A stretch of 31,632 nucleotides of DNA from JAABRU01 sp050180235 (GTDB taxonomy: Bacteria; Desulfobacterota; Desulfobacteria; Desulfobacterales; Desulfococcaceae): assembly GCA_050180235.1 (NCBI GenBank), contig JBFXEJ010000072.1, forward strand, positions 1-31,632, read 5' to 3'. Below are positions 1 to 8,523 of this stretch, in pieces (positions within the stretch are counted from its first letter, which is position 1; every line of letters starts with the position of its first letter). The notes beneath the pieces are model-generated. The model ran no database searches, was not told where the DNA came from, and worked only from the letters and a program-made list of their open reading frames with translations. Made by a program: the position numbers and the translations under genes.

Positions 1-302
1 ATCCGGTTTTTCAGACTGGGGCTGATCCGCAGCAACTGTCTTATCTGACTTCTTTGTTCCACAATGGTTCCTTTCCAGCTTTTTGAACGGCGGTCAGGCT
101 GAAACTGCCATTTCAGGAGATGGGCAAACAGTATTTTGAATCTGTTGACCAGTTCACGCTGCTGACTTTTGCTCATTCCATCCAGCTCCTCCGCAATGTT
201 TTCAATATCCGCCTCTGAAAGCCTGCCCTCACGCAGAAGTCTGACATTATGGCACAGCCATGAATAAAAATCCTGCTGATATTCAATTGTCAACTCATTC
301 AT
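1..302 (-). CDS. DUF29 family protein (N-terminal part, runs off left edge)
   Basis: Reading leftwards from an ATG at 302, the frame stays open to the window edge for about 100 codons. It begins MNELTIEYQQDFYSWL and continues with LLREGRLSEADIENIAEEL, then a lysine/arginine-rich helix with LLKWQFQPDRRSKSW. This succession (QDFYxWL, a RLxxxDxxNIxEEL helix, LLKWQxQPxRRSxSW) is the recognisable signature of the DUF29 family, roughly 140-150-residue helical proteins of unknown function that are abundant in cyanobacteria and deltaproteobacteria. The C-terminal third lies outside the window. It is separated from the glycan operon by about 270 bp of repeat-containing spacer, so it is probably not part of that transcript. 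Family assignment is from recall of the pattern; no function is claimed. Confidence 0.8.
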   Translation of the reverse strand, partial: MNELTIEYQQDFYSWLCHNVRLLREGRLSEADIENIAEELDGMSKSQQRELVNRFKILFAHLLKWQFQPDRRSKSWKGTIVEQRSQIRQLLRISPSLKNR

Positions 303-385
303 AACTGCCTCAACTCCACAATCCCCGCACAGGGAATGTTATTAATGCAATGATTCATATTGCCATTGATTCCAAGCAACAATGT

Positions 386-538
386 CATCCCTGACGGGAT
401 TTTTTTAACCCCGGAAGGGGTGTCATTTTTATAAAAAAACCGGTTATCCCAATAAGTTAAACCCAGCAATGGGTGATATTATTATAGAAAAAACCGGTTA
501 TCCCAACAATCCAAACCCCGAAAATTGCCAATGATTCA
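386..538. repeat. Short tandem repeat patch, about 53-bp units
   Basis: Two successive units begin at about 407 and 459. Each runs from an AACCC...GGGTG mini-hairpin through an AT-rich stretch to the 19-base word AAAAAACCGGTTATCCCAA (434-452 and 488-506). A partial third unit starts at about 513. A related hairpin, ATCCC-TGAC-GGGAT followed by seven T, precedes the array and looks like a plus-strand terminator, although no plus-strand gene ends there. The block lies in the spacer between the glycan operon and the DUF29 gene. It looks like an interspersed intergenic repeat rather than coding DNA. Confidence 0.6.
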
Positions 539-571
539 AAACAATAATATCATTCCCTCAGAATATGATAT

Positions 572-3500
572 TTATGTCAACCTCTCATTTCTGACAGGCA
601 ATATCAGGTAGTTAATCTTATTAATAACTTCCTCTGTTTTATAGCCGATTTCCTCAATAAATTTCAAATAATCATTCCACGAAGTTTTGAATTCCTGCTG
701 AAACTGCTCCTCAAATTCAAAAAGAATCGGCATCTGATTCTTTTTTATTGTTTCAACTGCACCGCGCAGAGCAAATATATCACTGCCCTGTATATCAACT
801 TTCATAAAGCTGATCGGTGTTTGGATATTCAGATCATCAACAGAAACAGTATCTACACTTCTTCCCTTTGTTGCATTCGGATCCAAACCATAAGAACCAT
901 AAGCGGAAAACCTTTTAAAATCCTGAACAGGATAAAACATTGTTTTGCCACTTTTATCATAAACTGCCTTGTTATACGCAATGATATTCCGGCGGTTGTT
1001 GGCAATAATATTTTTTTTCAGAATATAAAATATATATTCATCAGCTTCAAACGACAATACCTGTCCTTTATCACCTGCAAACTGAGAAAACAACAAAGAC
1101 ATCTGACCAAAATTTGCTCCTATATCCAGTACAGCAGTTCCCTCCTTTATATACCGCTTAGACACTTCCACTATTTCCGGTTCAAAAATTTTTCCGTTTT
1201 TCATATGTGCTATAATTACATCATTTGGGGCATCAGTAGGCAGATAATAATTGCCTATAGGGGTCTGATAAAAAGCCAATGGCGGTTTATAAGAATATTT
1301 ATCTGCCAGTTGTCTAAGAATCTCATTCTCGCCCCCCCCCGCAATTTCCGATTTCATAAACCTGCGGGGAAGAATGCCGAAATTGTTCATGATTTCCTGA
1401 AAAACTGTCACAAATCCCGGAAACAGACCGCTGTTCACAAGTTTCTTTCTGCATTCCTCTTTTTCCGTGAGAACCATGAAACTCATCCGGTCGGAATGAC
1501 TTATTATCTGCTCACTTGTCATCACTTCAGCAGGCAGATGGGGATATAAGGAACGAAAACCGTTTATCAGTCCTTCAGGATTTGCAAATTCACACAGTAC
1601 AAGTTTTTTCAGTTCTGCAATGGTATTGTCAAACAGATCTGCCACTGCCTGTATGGCAGCCATTGGCACAACCTGTTTTTCCCATTCAACCACTGCATTG
1701 GTGTCAATTTTCTGCTGCCATAAAAGATTGCGGATGTGCAGTTCATTTGCACCGATAAAATCTTTCTGGCCTCTGCTGAGACGGGCTGCAACATTTACTC
1801 TGGCATTGAGAAACTGGTTAATGGCATCCAAAGCAGATATTTTCGTATCCTGATTTATGGGCAAAGCTGCATTTTCAAGAGCCATGAACAGGGCAGTTTC
1901 CAATGATCCCCGATACCGGTCAAGATAATTGATTGCCATAGTATTTCCGATAGGCATTCTTCCGGTGCTTTGATCCAGTTCACTTTGCACAGTCACACGG
2001 TGAAAAGGTTTTGGATGAAAGCAGACTTCTCCGTATTTGAGCAGGTGAAACAGCCATACAGTGGCCCAGTAGTTTTTTCTTGGTGCGTAAAGTACTTTCT
2101 GAAAACTGTCTGTCCGGTAAACCGCAGTTTCCGGCATGATGTGTCTGGAAAGTATCAGATTGAACAGTTCCAGACTGTTTGTCCTTTGGAAAGAATAGAT
2201 TTTATCCAGATAAAAAAACTGTGAAAATGCTGTTTTGTTAATATCATTCCATAATTCCCAGGGGCTGTAGCAGGCTGCATAATGCGGGTTATGCTCCATA
2301 AAAGCAATATGTTCTTTAAGCTGTTCCGGCATGAGTCTGTCTTCATCTCCCAGATAAACCGAATATTTTCCCCTTGCAGCACGGAATGCGGAAACAACTG
2401 CCTGCTCATAACCGGAACTCTTTTTTTCATGAAAATATCTTATGGGCAGCTTGTCCGACATTCTCTCAGCAAGTTTTTTGGTATCATCACCTTCAGAACC
2501 GTCACAGATCACTATTTCCACAGGGAAATGCAGGCTGTTCACAAATTCCAGATGAAGAAATGTCTGTTCCAGATACTTAAAACGGTTACGGGTAGGCATA
2601 CATATACTTAACATGATATTGTGCATTTTTTCCTCCAAACACAGGCGGTGTTTTATCTGTTCAGCTTCTATAAGAATCAAATCAACCTTTTCTTTGTCAA
2701 TTTTTTCATATGGCTGTTTCCATTTGGGCTGTCCGGGATTGGGACGCCAAAGAGAATCGCCCTGAACAAATATTCTGGGTTTTTCGCTGTAACTTTCAAG
2801 TGTCTGATGAATTGCCTCTTCCAAAACGCCAAGTGAAATGCCGTTAATACAGCAAACATCTCTGCTTACACAGCGGTTCTCACATTTGTCAAGACATTCA
2901 AGCGGCAGACATACAACAGATGTAAGATGAGAACATGGAACAAACCTGCCAAAAAAACCTCCTCCCAGCAAAACCACATTCGGAGTTTGCAAAGCACAGG
3001 CCATTTGAACAAATCCGGTTTCCGCTCCCACAGCCAATCGGCATTTTTCAATAATTGCTGCACACTGCCGCAGGGTTGTTTTTCTTCCGCTCAGATTAAA
3101 TGTTTTGACTCCTGTATCATCAAGATTTTTCTGATTAACTGCATATTCCGGATCATCGCCGAGAGCAATCACAGAAAAATCATGTTCTTTGCATATCCTT
3201 GATAAAGCCTTTCCATACCCTGTGAAATGAGCCAACTGTGCCCGTGCACCTGTAAACATTGCTATCGTTTTTTCCGGCAGCAGATGATTGGATCGGAAAA
3301 AATTATCTGCAAATTCTCTGTCTTCTTTTTTCAGCCAGACTGTTGGGGCAAGATGGGGAACATCAATTCCCAGATGCTTCAAAAAGAAAATATATCTGTC
3401 AAGTTCAGCATTCAGATGCTTATTTTCCGGTATAAGTTTTGTATAGTAAGGATTGTTGTTATCCCGATCTTTATGCGTAATATTGCGAAGATCTCCGTAA

Positions 3501-4390
3501 AAACCAATCCGTTCCTCTGCTCCGCAGCTCAATGCAAAAAAATCAGCAGTTTTATCCCTTGAATATACAGAATTTATTGATAAATCAGGTTTTTTATTCT
3601 GTATCTCCGTAATCAGTGCATTCCAATAATCCTTATTCTTCATAGAACTCCGGTTAAAGGTGATAATTTCATCAGCAAAGGGACAGGATTCATACAATTG
3701 CGCAACATGCTCCTGGCACAGAATACTGAGTTTGGCCTGCCCGAATTCTCTGCGTATATGGGGAAGCATGGAAGACGCAATCACATTGTCACCGATACCA
3801 TCCGGACGAACCCATAAAATATGTTTGGGAAAACCTTCTTTTTTGAAACGGTATGCCCCGGCTTCCCTGAAAAGTATCTCTTTAATCCTTTCTTTTCCGC
3901 GATCAGAGAGAACAGTAACCGTATCAATATAAGGCTGTTTTTCTATACCAGATTTGTCTGTCTGCAAAGTAAAAAAAGATATTCTGCTGTCCGTAAATTG
4001 CTTTTTGATAAATTCTGCAACAGCAAATCCCAATTTTTTCTCCGGATTTTCCCCAGTAAAATCAAAAATTGCATAGGTATGAGGCCGGGAACCATAGGAA
4101 AAAAAACAAAAACTGAAACGATGATCTGTAATGGCCCTGTCAATATAATAACTGTCATCCTGGCCGGAAAGAAGAGAAACCACTTGTCCAATTTGGGGAC
4201 AATCTTTCAGACAGTCTATGCATGTCTGAGATGTCACAAATGTCAAAAAACCGTCCGGCTCATTTTCTTTTATTAACTTTGCAACTGACACACCAATCGT
4301 ACCGGCTGATTCAGGATAAAAATCAGCTATCATATAATGACGATGTGCAGAAGGATAGGGATAAGGTGAAGAATCGCAAAATCGTTTCAT
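572..4390 (-). CDS. Trimodular GT9 - GT2 glycosyltransferase - FkbM methyltransferase
   Basis: This is a 1272-residue protein if read from the ATG at 4390, which overlaps the upstream stop as ATGA and has AAGGA just before it. The frame opens further upstream at 4450, but that start would overlap the preceding gene by 64 bp. Residues about 1-185 are unassigned. About 189-560 form a GT9/heptosyltransferase-like domain (WVRPDGIGDNVIAS, then a C-terminal half with AVGAETGFVQMACAL). About 593-840 form a GT2 GT-A domain (LSICMPTRNRFKYLEQ, VEIVICDGSEGD, and GDEDRL as the DxD-like site). About 1060-1250 form an FkbM methyltransferase (VLDIGANFGQMSLLFSQ, SFEAD, FMKVDIQGSD). It is the last gene of the operon. 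Inferred role: adds two sugars and an O-methyl group to a glycan. The fusion order is unusual, and a G9 tract lies in the linker before the FkbM domain. Acceptor and donor sugars cannot be predicted. Confidence 0.88.
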   Translation of the reverse strand: MKRFCDSSPYPYPSAHRHYMIADFYPESAGTIGVSVAKLIKENEPDGFLTFVTSQTCIDCLKDCPQIGQVVSLLSGQDDSYYIDRAITDHRFSFCFFSYGSRPHTYAIFDFTGENPEKKLGFAVAEFIKKQFTDSRISFFTLQTDKSGIEKQPYIDTVTVLSDRGKERIKEILFREAGAYRFKKEGFPKHILWVRPDGIGDNVIASSMLPHIRREFGQAKLSILCQEHVAQLYESCPFADEIITFNRSSMKNKDYWNALITEIQNKKPDLSINSVYSRDKTADFFALSCGAEERIGFYGDLRNITHKDRDNNNPYYTKLIPENKHLNAELDRYIFFLKHLGIDVPHLAPTVWLKKEDREFADNFFRSNHLLPEKTIAMFTGARAQLAHFTGYGKALSRICKEHDFSVIALGDDPEYAVNQKNLDDTGVKTFNLSGRKTTLRQCAAIIEKCRLAVGAETGFVQMACALQTPNVVLLGGGFFGRFVPCSHLTSVVCLPLECLDKCENRCVSRDVCCINGISLGVLEEAIHQTLESYSEKPRIFVQGDSLWRPNPGQPKWKQPYEKIDKEKVDLILIEAEQIKHRLCLEEKMHNIMLSICMPTRNRFKYLEQTFLHLEFVNSLHFPVEIVICDGSEGDDTKKLAERMSDKLPIRYFHEKKSSGYEQAVVSAFRAARGKYSVYLGDEDRLMPEQLKEHIAFMEHNPHYAACYSPWELWNDINKTAFSQFFYLDKIYSFQRTNSLELFNLILSRHIMPETAVYRTDSFQKVLYAPRKNYWATVWLFHLLKYGEVCFHPKPFHRVTVQSELDQSTGRMPIGNTMAINYLDRYRGSLETALFMALENAALPINQDTKISALDAINQFLNARVNVAARLSRGQKDFIGANELHIRNLLWQQKIDTNAVVEWEKQVVPMAAIQAVADLFDNTIAELKKLVLCEFANPEGLINGFRSLYPHLPAEVMTSEQIISHSDRMSFMVLTEKEECRKKLVNSGLFPGFVTVFQEIMNNFGILPRRFMKSEIAGGGENEILRQLADKYSYKPPLAFYQTPIGNYYLPTDAPNDVIIAHMKNGKIFEPEIVEVSKRYIKEGTAVLDIGANFGQMSLLFSQFAGDKGQVLSFEADEYIFYILKKNIIANNRRNIIAYNKAVYDKSGKTMFYPVQDFKRFSAYGSYGLDPNATKGRSVDTVSVDDLNIQTPISFMKVDIQGSDIFALRGAVETIKKNQMPILFEFEEQFQQEFKTSWNDYLKFIEEIGYKTEEVINKINYLILPVRNERLT
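1332..1340. repeat. Homopolymer tract C9 (G9 in the coding strand)
   Basis: Nine consecutive C on the plus strand encode Ala-Gly-Gly-Gly at about residue 1018 of the trimodular glycosyltransferase/methyltransferase. The tract sits in the linker between the GT2 region and the FkbM domain. A one-base slip would leave both glycosyltransferase domains intact but remove the methyltransferase. Confidence 0.9.
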
Positions 4391-5265
4391 ACATTTCCTT
4401 TTTTCATCATAAGTTCTGCAAGAGATTTTAAATTCACTTTGGGTTTCCATCCAAGTGAAAAAATTGTTGAAGGATCAGATACCAGACAATTGTATTCAGG
4501 AACAAATCCTTCTTTTAAACGGACATATTCCCGCCAGTCTTTTCCAATAATCTGAAAACATTCTTTCACCCAGTCCAGAACAGAATGCTTTATGCCCGAA
4601 CCGATAACCGCCTCCATCACTTCATCCTGCCACATCAGTGTCAGTATGCCCTCAGCAACATCACCGGCAAATGTCCATTCTTTTTCAACAGAAATATCCC
4701 CCAGTTCAAGACTTCCATTATTTCCATTGGCAATTCCCCTCACAGCATTCACAATGATTTGACTCAGATGATTCGGTTTTCGCAAAGGGCTTTCATGGTG
4801 AAAAAGATAACCGACATAGGCTTTGATTCCCAGCGAACGGTAATACCGTGCTGCATAAACAGAATGAATGCGGGCTACGGAATAAGGGCTGTTTGGGTCA
4901 AATTCATCCCGTTCGGAGATGGGAATTCCCCTGTTTTTGAACTGAACGCCGCTGCCAGTTACAAAAACTCTGGATTCAGGTGAATTCCGTTTGACCGCTT
5001 CAAGAATATTGAGTGTTCCTGTGGAAATTGCCCTGTGATTGTCAAAAACTGCATCGTGCCGGGTTGTTGAATTTGCAGCCAGATTGAATATAAAGGCAGG
5101 CTGATATTTTTTTACAAAATGCTCCACCTGTTCATAATCAGCAACATCTCCCTGTATCCATGCTCCTGTACGGGAAATACCCTTTACAGTCATACCACTG
5201 CTCCGGCACAGTTCACTTACATAATATCCATCCTGGCCGTTGGCCCCGAATATCAGTGCATTCAT
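4387..5265 (-). CDS. NAD(P)-dependent sugar-nucleotide epimerase/dehydratase, GDP-mannose 4,6-dehydratase-like
   Basis: This 292-residue protein belongs to the extended SDR superfamily. The N-terminal Rossmann motif is GANGQDGYY (G7, G10, G13). FNLAANSTTRHD (about 60-71) and the substrate-side HHESPLRKPNHLSQ (about 156-169) closely follow GDP-mannose 4,6-dehydratases. The catalytic segment reads SPYSVAR (Y128, R132), where the family normally has Y-x-x-x-K, so the active-site lysine is replaced by arginine. The protein is shorter than typical GMDs of about 340 residues. It overlaps both operon neighbours by ATGA (start over the stop of the 493-aa gene, stop over the start of the trimodular GT gene), implying translational coupling. 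Inferred role: makes or edits a deoxy-sugar nucleotide for the adjacent transferases. Whether it is a dehydratase, epimerase or reductase is open. Confidence 0.85.
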   Translation of the reverse strand: MNALIFGANGQDGYYVSELCRSSGMTVKGISRTGAWIQGDVADYEQVEHFVKKYQPAFIFNLAANSTTRHDAVFDNHRAISTGTLNILEAVKRNSPESRVFVTGSGVQFKNRGIPISERDEFDPNSPYSVARIHSVYAARYYRSLGIKAYVGYLFHHESPLRKPNHLSQIIVNAVRGIANGNNGSLELGDISVEKEWTFAGDVAEGILTLMWQDEVMEAVIGSGIKHSVLDWVKECFQIIGKDWREYVRLKEGFVPEYNCLVSDPSTIFSLGWKPKVNLKSLAELMMKKGNV

Positions 5266-6743
5266 TTTTTATGAGATTTCTTTTGAAAAACAAGCATTCC
5301 GAATGTATAACAGGTACTCGGTTCCGGAGAATAGTATCCGTCTCTGATAACAGCATCCCCCAAAGTCCAGTCAATATCATCCACAAGATGCAGATGATAA
5401 TTTCTGCATTCCTCCACCACCTGCAGAACATCGTTTTTATCCAAAATATTCCAAGGCAGACCGTACAATTTGATTCCCGGTTTTATCTTGGGTTCCCAGT
5501 AATCAAAGGTCAGAAAAAGTTTCCCGCCTTCTGCAAGAAGCCGGGAAACCTCAGCCGCAAAACGCTTTAAATCCACTTCATGTTCTATCACGGATAAACA
5601 GGTGATATTGGAAAAATACTGAGATGGCAGTTTCGTGTCCATTAAATCGCCGACAATATATTTGACTCCTGAAACCGGCACATCAGGCCGACGCAGATCA
5701 ATGCCGTATTTTTCCCCTTTGATTCCCTTTATCACGGCATTTTTCAGGATATACGATTCAGAACTTCCCATATCCAGAAAATGTCCGTCAGAAAGACTGT
5801 TTGCAATATGGGCTATATCCCAATCCTTGCAAGTCAGAAGATGAGAAGCATATCCATTCTGATGCAAAAAAGCTGTGCATTGATCCACTTCTGCTCTGGA
5901 TTTTAAAAATTTGCACATTTTGCCAAGAAATTCCGGAGAGGAAAGTTTGACAACTTTATCAAGGAAAAGATTTATATCCTCAGAGTTTTCAGCATAAACA
6001 ACCGGATTTTCATCATTGTTCCAAATTTTAACCGGCAAATCCCAGCCCACAACACAACGGGGTTTGTAACGGTTGATCTCGGTCTGAGTTACCGCATTGA
6101 TTGCCGCCCCTCTCATCAGAAAAGCGTTACAGATATTTCCAATCTGAGACAATTCAATCAGATCACACATGCTGCAATCTGTTACGTTATGCGCAGCAAA
6201 AGAGGGTTTGGAAGTGCAGTAAAATATCAGTTGGGGATATGCTTTGACAATCTGCTCAAGATGTTCATTCAGAAAAAAATAATTCTGTCCTGAAGTCGCA
6301 TCTCCGTTTTCCACCAGAATGCCGTTTCCCCTTATTGGTACAGATATTCTTCTGTTGATATAGAAGGTTATCATCGGGGTATATCGCGGCACTGACAACT
6401 GATAACTGTGATGGAGATTATGCGCATACATCTGGCGGTTAAAGGAATGAACAAGATTGGCATACGTCAGTTCATATAAAGAAAAAATATCATCATACAA
6501 ACCAAACCAGGTGTTTATAAAAACCGCTTCTGCCGGACAATTGGCTGTCGGCTCACACCCCTTATATTCTTTTTCCTCATATATTTTGACAGGAAAACCA
6601 AAATCTTCCCACAGATATGAGCAGTCATGTGTACATTCCAAAATTATGGAAACTGAGGGAAACGCATTTTTGACCGATTCGATCAGTGAACGGGTCAAAA
6701 CAACATCACCGGAATGAAAACTGTTATGAATAAAAAATTGCAT
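5262..6743 (-). CDS. Two-domain protein: GT9-like N-terminus, class I SAM methyltransferase C-terminus
   Basis: This is a 493-residue protein. The N-terminal region (about 1-275) opens with FHSGDVVLTRSLIESVKNAFP, which resembles the start of GT9/heptosyltransferase folds (GD-xx-LT-xxL-xx-LK-xx-FP), but the rest is divergent and the assignment is tentative. The C-terminal region (about 310-470) is a Methyltransf_11-type Rossmann methyltransferase: GHFLDMGSSES as motif I, YGIDLRRPD as the acidic loop, then CLSVIEHEVDLKRFAAEVSR and LAEGGKLFLTFDYW as motifs post-I to III. It begins 13 bp after the C-methyltransferase gene and ends in a 4-bp ATGA overlap with the SDR. Inferred role: modification of a glycan or sugar nucleotide; the substrate is unknown. 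Confidence 0.78.
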   Translation of the reverse strand: MQFFIHNSFHSGDVVLTRSLIESVKNAFPSVSIILECTHDCSYLWEDFGFPVKIYEEKEYKGCEPTANCPAEAVFINTWFGLYDDIFSLYELTYANLVHSFNRQMYAHNLHHSYQLSVPRYTPMITFYINRRISVPIRGNGILVENGDATSGQNYFFLNEHLEQIVKAYPQLIFYCTSKPSFAAHNVTDCSMCDLIELSQIGNICNAFLMRGAAINAVTQTEINRYKPRCVVGWDLPVKIWNNDENPVVYAENSEDINLFLDKVVKLSSPEFLGKMCKFLKSRAEVDQCTAFLHQNGYASHLLTCKDWDIAHIANSLSDGHFLDMGSSESYILKNAVIKGIKGEKYGIDLRRPDVPVSGVKYIVGDLMDTKLPSQYFSNITCLSVIEHEVDLKRFAAEVSRLLAEGGKLFLTFDYWEPKIKPGIKLYGLPWNILDKNDVLQVVEECRNYHLHLVDDIDWTLGDAVIRDGYYSPEPSTCYTFGMLVFQKKSHKK

Positions 6744-6756
6744 ATCGTCAACTGTC

Positions 6757-8010
6757 CTAAATAATTTCGATGCTGGGAAGAGGAAAAATGAATTTTACCC
6801 CTTTTCTCAACATCTCCTGTTCACGTTCTATAAATTCATCCTTGAAATGCCAGGGCAGTACAAGATAATAATCCGGATTCATTGCTCTTGAATCTGCCTC
6901 ACTGATGATGGGAATATCGGTTCCAAGAGTGCGGGCGCCGTATTTATCCGGATTTCTTTCTGCTGCAAAATCAACGATCCTCTGATCAATACCACACCAC
7001 TGCAAAATCGTATTTCCTTTTGTGGAAGCTCCATAAATATGAATGCGTTTGCCTTCATTTTTCAGCTTTTTCAAAAGAAAATTCAGTTCCTCCTTATGAA
7101 TGTTGATACGTTCCTGAAAATGACGGTATGGTTTGTCTGTGTCCAGTTCAAGATCAAATTCCTGCTGGCGCATCACTTTGATGTTTTGCAAATATTCATC
7201 TTTCTTATATCTGAAATTGTCCGTATGTGTGGCATAACATCTGATACTGCCTCCATTAATTTTGTTTGTAATGACGTTGAAAAGTTTCAGACCTGCCTGT
7301 TTCAGTATATACTCAATCACAGCCAGACTGTAATATTCCAGATGTTCATGGCATATGGTATCATATGAATTGGATTTGAGCATAATCGGCATATATGACA
7401 TCTCAAATATCCATATACCATCTGGGGAAAGGATATTTTTAATCGCCTTGGCAAATACGATAGGGTCTTCCAAATCATAAAACATTGCAATGGAAGTGAT
7501 AATATCCAAATGGCTTTCCTGAAGAATTTCCAGCAGCTCATCTGAAGGGAATATATCCCGCACCACATGGATATTTCCTTCTATTTCCTGAGCCACATCC
7601 GATGGATCTACACCGTATTTGGCAAATGAATCCGGATAAAAATTCAGCAATGTCCCATCATTGCATCCAATATCCAGAACATTTGCTGATATTTTATCAA
7701 TTAGAGCAACGGCATCTTCCGTAATTCCCTTCAAATGCTGACGCATGGTATTATTTGTTCCTGAACGATACCAATAGGCAGAATAAAGAATTTCAGGCGG
7801 AACAGTATGCTCCATCTGAAGCAATCCGCATGCACGTTCATCTTTCACAGGATCACAACGAACAAGAGAAAGTGGAATCCTCCGGGTTGGCGGCATTTCT
7901 TTGCCTGGTTTTACAAAAGATCCCTGCAAATGCTGTAACCCCAAATCTATAACTCTGGTCAAAGCAGGTGATCCGCATACCCGACAGGTCTTTCGGTTTA
8001 TCAAATGCAT
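6757..8010 (-). CDS. SAM-dependent sugar C-methyltransferase (Methyltransf_13/23/14 architecture)
   Basis: This 417-residue protein has the three-part layout of TylC3/CloU-type NDP-hexose C-3 methyltransferases. The N-terminal zinc-binding domain has cysteines at C9, C12, C52 and C61. The central SAM-binding domain has VLDIGCNDGTLL at about 111-122 and the active-site signature CHEHLEYYS around residue 220. The C-terminal domain has IHIYGASTKGNT, which resembles a nucleotide-binding fold. Length is normal for the family. The ATG at 8010 has GGAGG seven bases upstream, which fixes the start. It lies 25 bp after the preceding small gene and 13 bp before the next. Known for the family: C-methylation of a 4-keto sugar nucleotide. 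A partner 4,6-dehydratase-like SDR is present two genes downstream, which fits. The exact sugar is unknown. Confidence 0.9.
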   Translation of the reverse strand: MHLINRKTCRVCGSPALTRVIDLGLQHLQGSFVKPGKEMPPTRRIPLSLVRCDPVKDERACGLLQMEHTVPPEILYSAYWYRSGTNNTMRQHLKGITEDAVALIDKISANVLDIGCNDGTLLNFYPDSFAKYGVDPSDVAQEIEGNIHVVRDIFPSDELLEILQESHLDIITSIAMFYDLEDPIVFAKAIKNILSPDGIWIFEMSYMPIMLKSNSYDTICHEHLEYYSLAVIEYILKQAGLKLFNVITNKINGGSIRCYATHTDNFRYKKDEYLQNIKVMRQQEFDLELDTDKPYRHFQERINIHKEELNFLLKKLKNEGKRIHIYGASTKGNTILQWCGIDQRIVDFAAERNPDKYGARTLGTDIPIISEADSRAMNPDYYLVLPWHFKDEFIEREQEMLRKGVKFIFPLPSIEII

Positions 8011-8035
8011 TTACTGCCTCCGAAAATATTAAAGT

Positions 8036-8479
8036 TTACATACCCATATGTTGAATGATATGATAAAACTGTTTATCAATTTCATCAATACATTTGTTAC
8101 GTTCAAGATTTAAAACAGCAAGCTGCTTTACAACCTTGTCTTTTTCTTCCATTGGCACTTTTTCAAATTCATATACTTTTTCCTGTTCATGCCACAGAGT
8201 ACAGTTCACATCAGCAAGTTTGGAAAAAACCTCACCGATATTTCCCGTAATATCAGCAAGCAGATTATTTTCCATTTTGAATACTTTATTAGATGCAAAA
8301 ATTAATCTTTCCAGAGGAATAATACCATCAATGGCATTCCTGATAAACTGATTAATCTCATCCTGCAACTGTTTTTCCTGCATGGACAGACTGCTCAGAC
8401 GGTCTTTATCAACTGTATGCCATTGCTTAAGTTTGATCACAGTCAGTTTATCACAAAGCATACCTAATGTCTCAGACAT
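8036..8479 (-). CDS. Small helical protein of glycan loci (DUF6165/DUF4254-like)
   Basis: This is a 147-residue, predominantly helical, charged protein with no signal peptide or membrane segment. It starts MSETLGMLCDKLTVIKLKQW and carries a second helix block VNCTLWHEQEKVYEFE followed by AVLNLERNKCIDEIDKQF. This resembles small uncharacterised proteins (DUF6165/DUF4254 type) often encoded beside glycosyltransferases; the exact family is uncertain. A GAGGG sits about seven bases before the ATG at 8479. It is the first gene of the operon that continues to 572, so it may be made in stoichiometric excess or act as a complex partner of the enzymes; this is inference. No catalytic motif is visible. 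Confidence 0.7.
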   Translation of the reverse strand: MSETLGMLCDKLTVIKLKQWHTVDKDRLSSLSMQEKQLQDEINQFIRNAIDGIIPLERLIFASNKVFKMENNLLADITGNIGEVFSKLADVNCTLWHEQEKVYEFEKVPMEEKDKVVKQLAVLNLERNKCIDEIDKQFYHIIQHMGM

Positions 8480-8523
8480 GTTAAACCCTCATCTCTTTTT
8501 TTAATGTCAATCTCTGCTTTATA

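Noticed and set aside
386..538. CRISPR-like array
   Set aside because: There are only two to three units, the whole unit rather than a repeat-spacer pattern is duplicated, and no cas genes are nearby.
821..1549. 242-codon plus-strand frame opposite the FkbM domain
   Set aside because: The minus strand shows clear methyltransferase motifs in the same DNA; the plus frame has none and no ribosome binding site.
4391..4450. Upstream start of the GT9-GT2-FkbM gene
   Set aside because: It would give a 64-bp overlap with the SDR gene; the ATGA-coupled start with AAGGA at 4390 is better.
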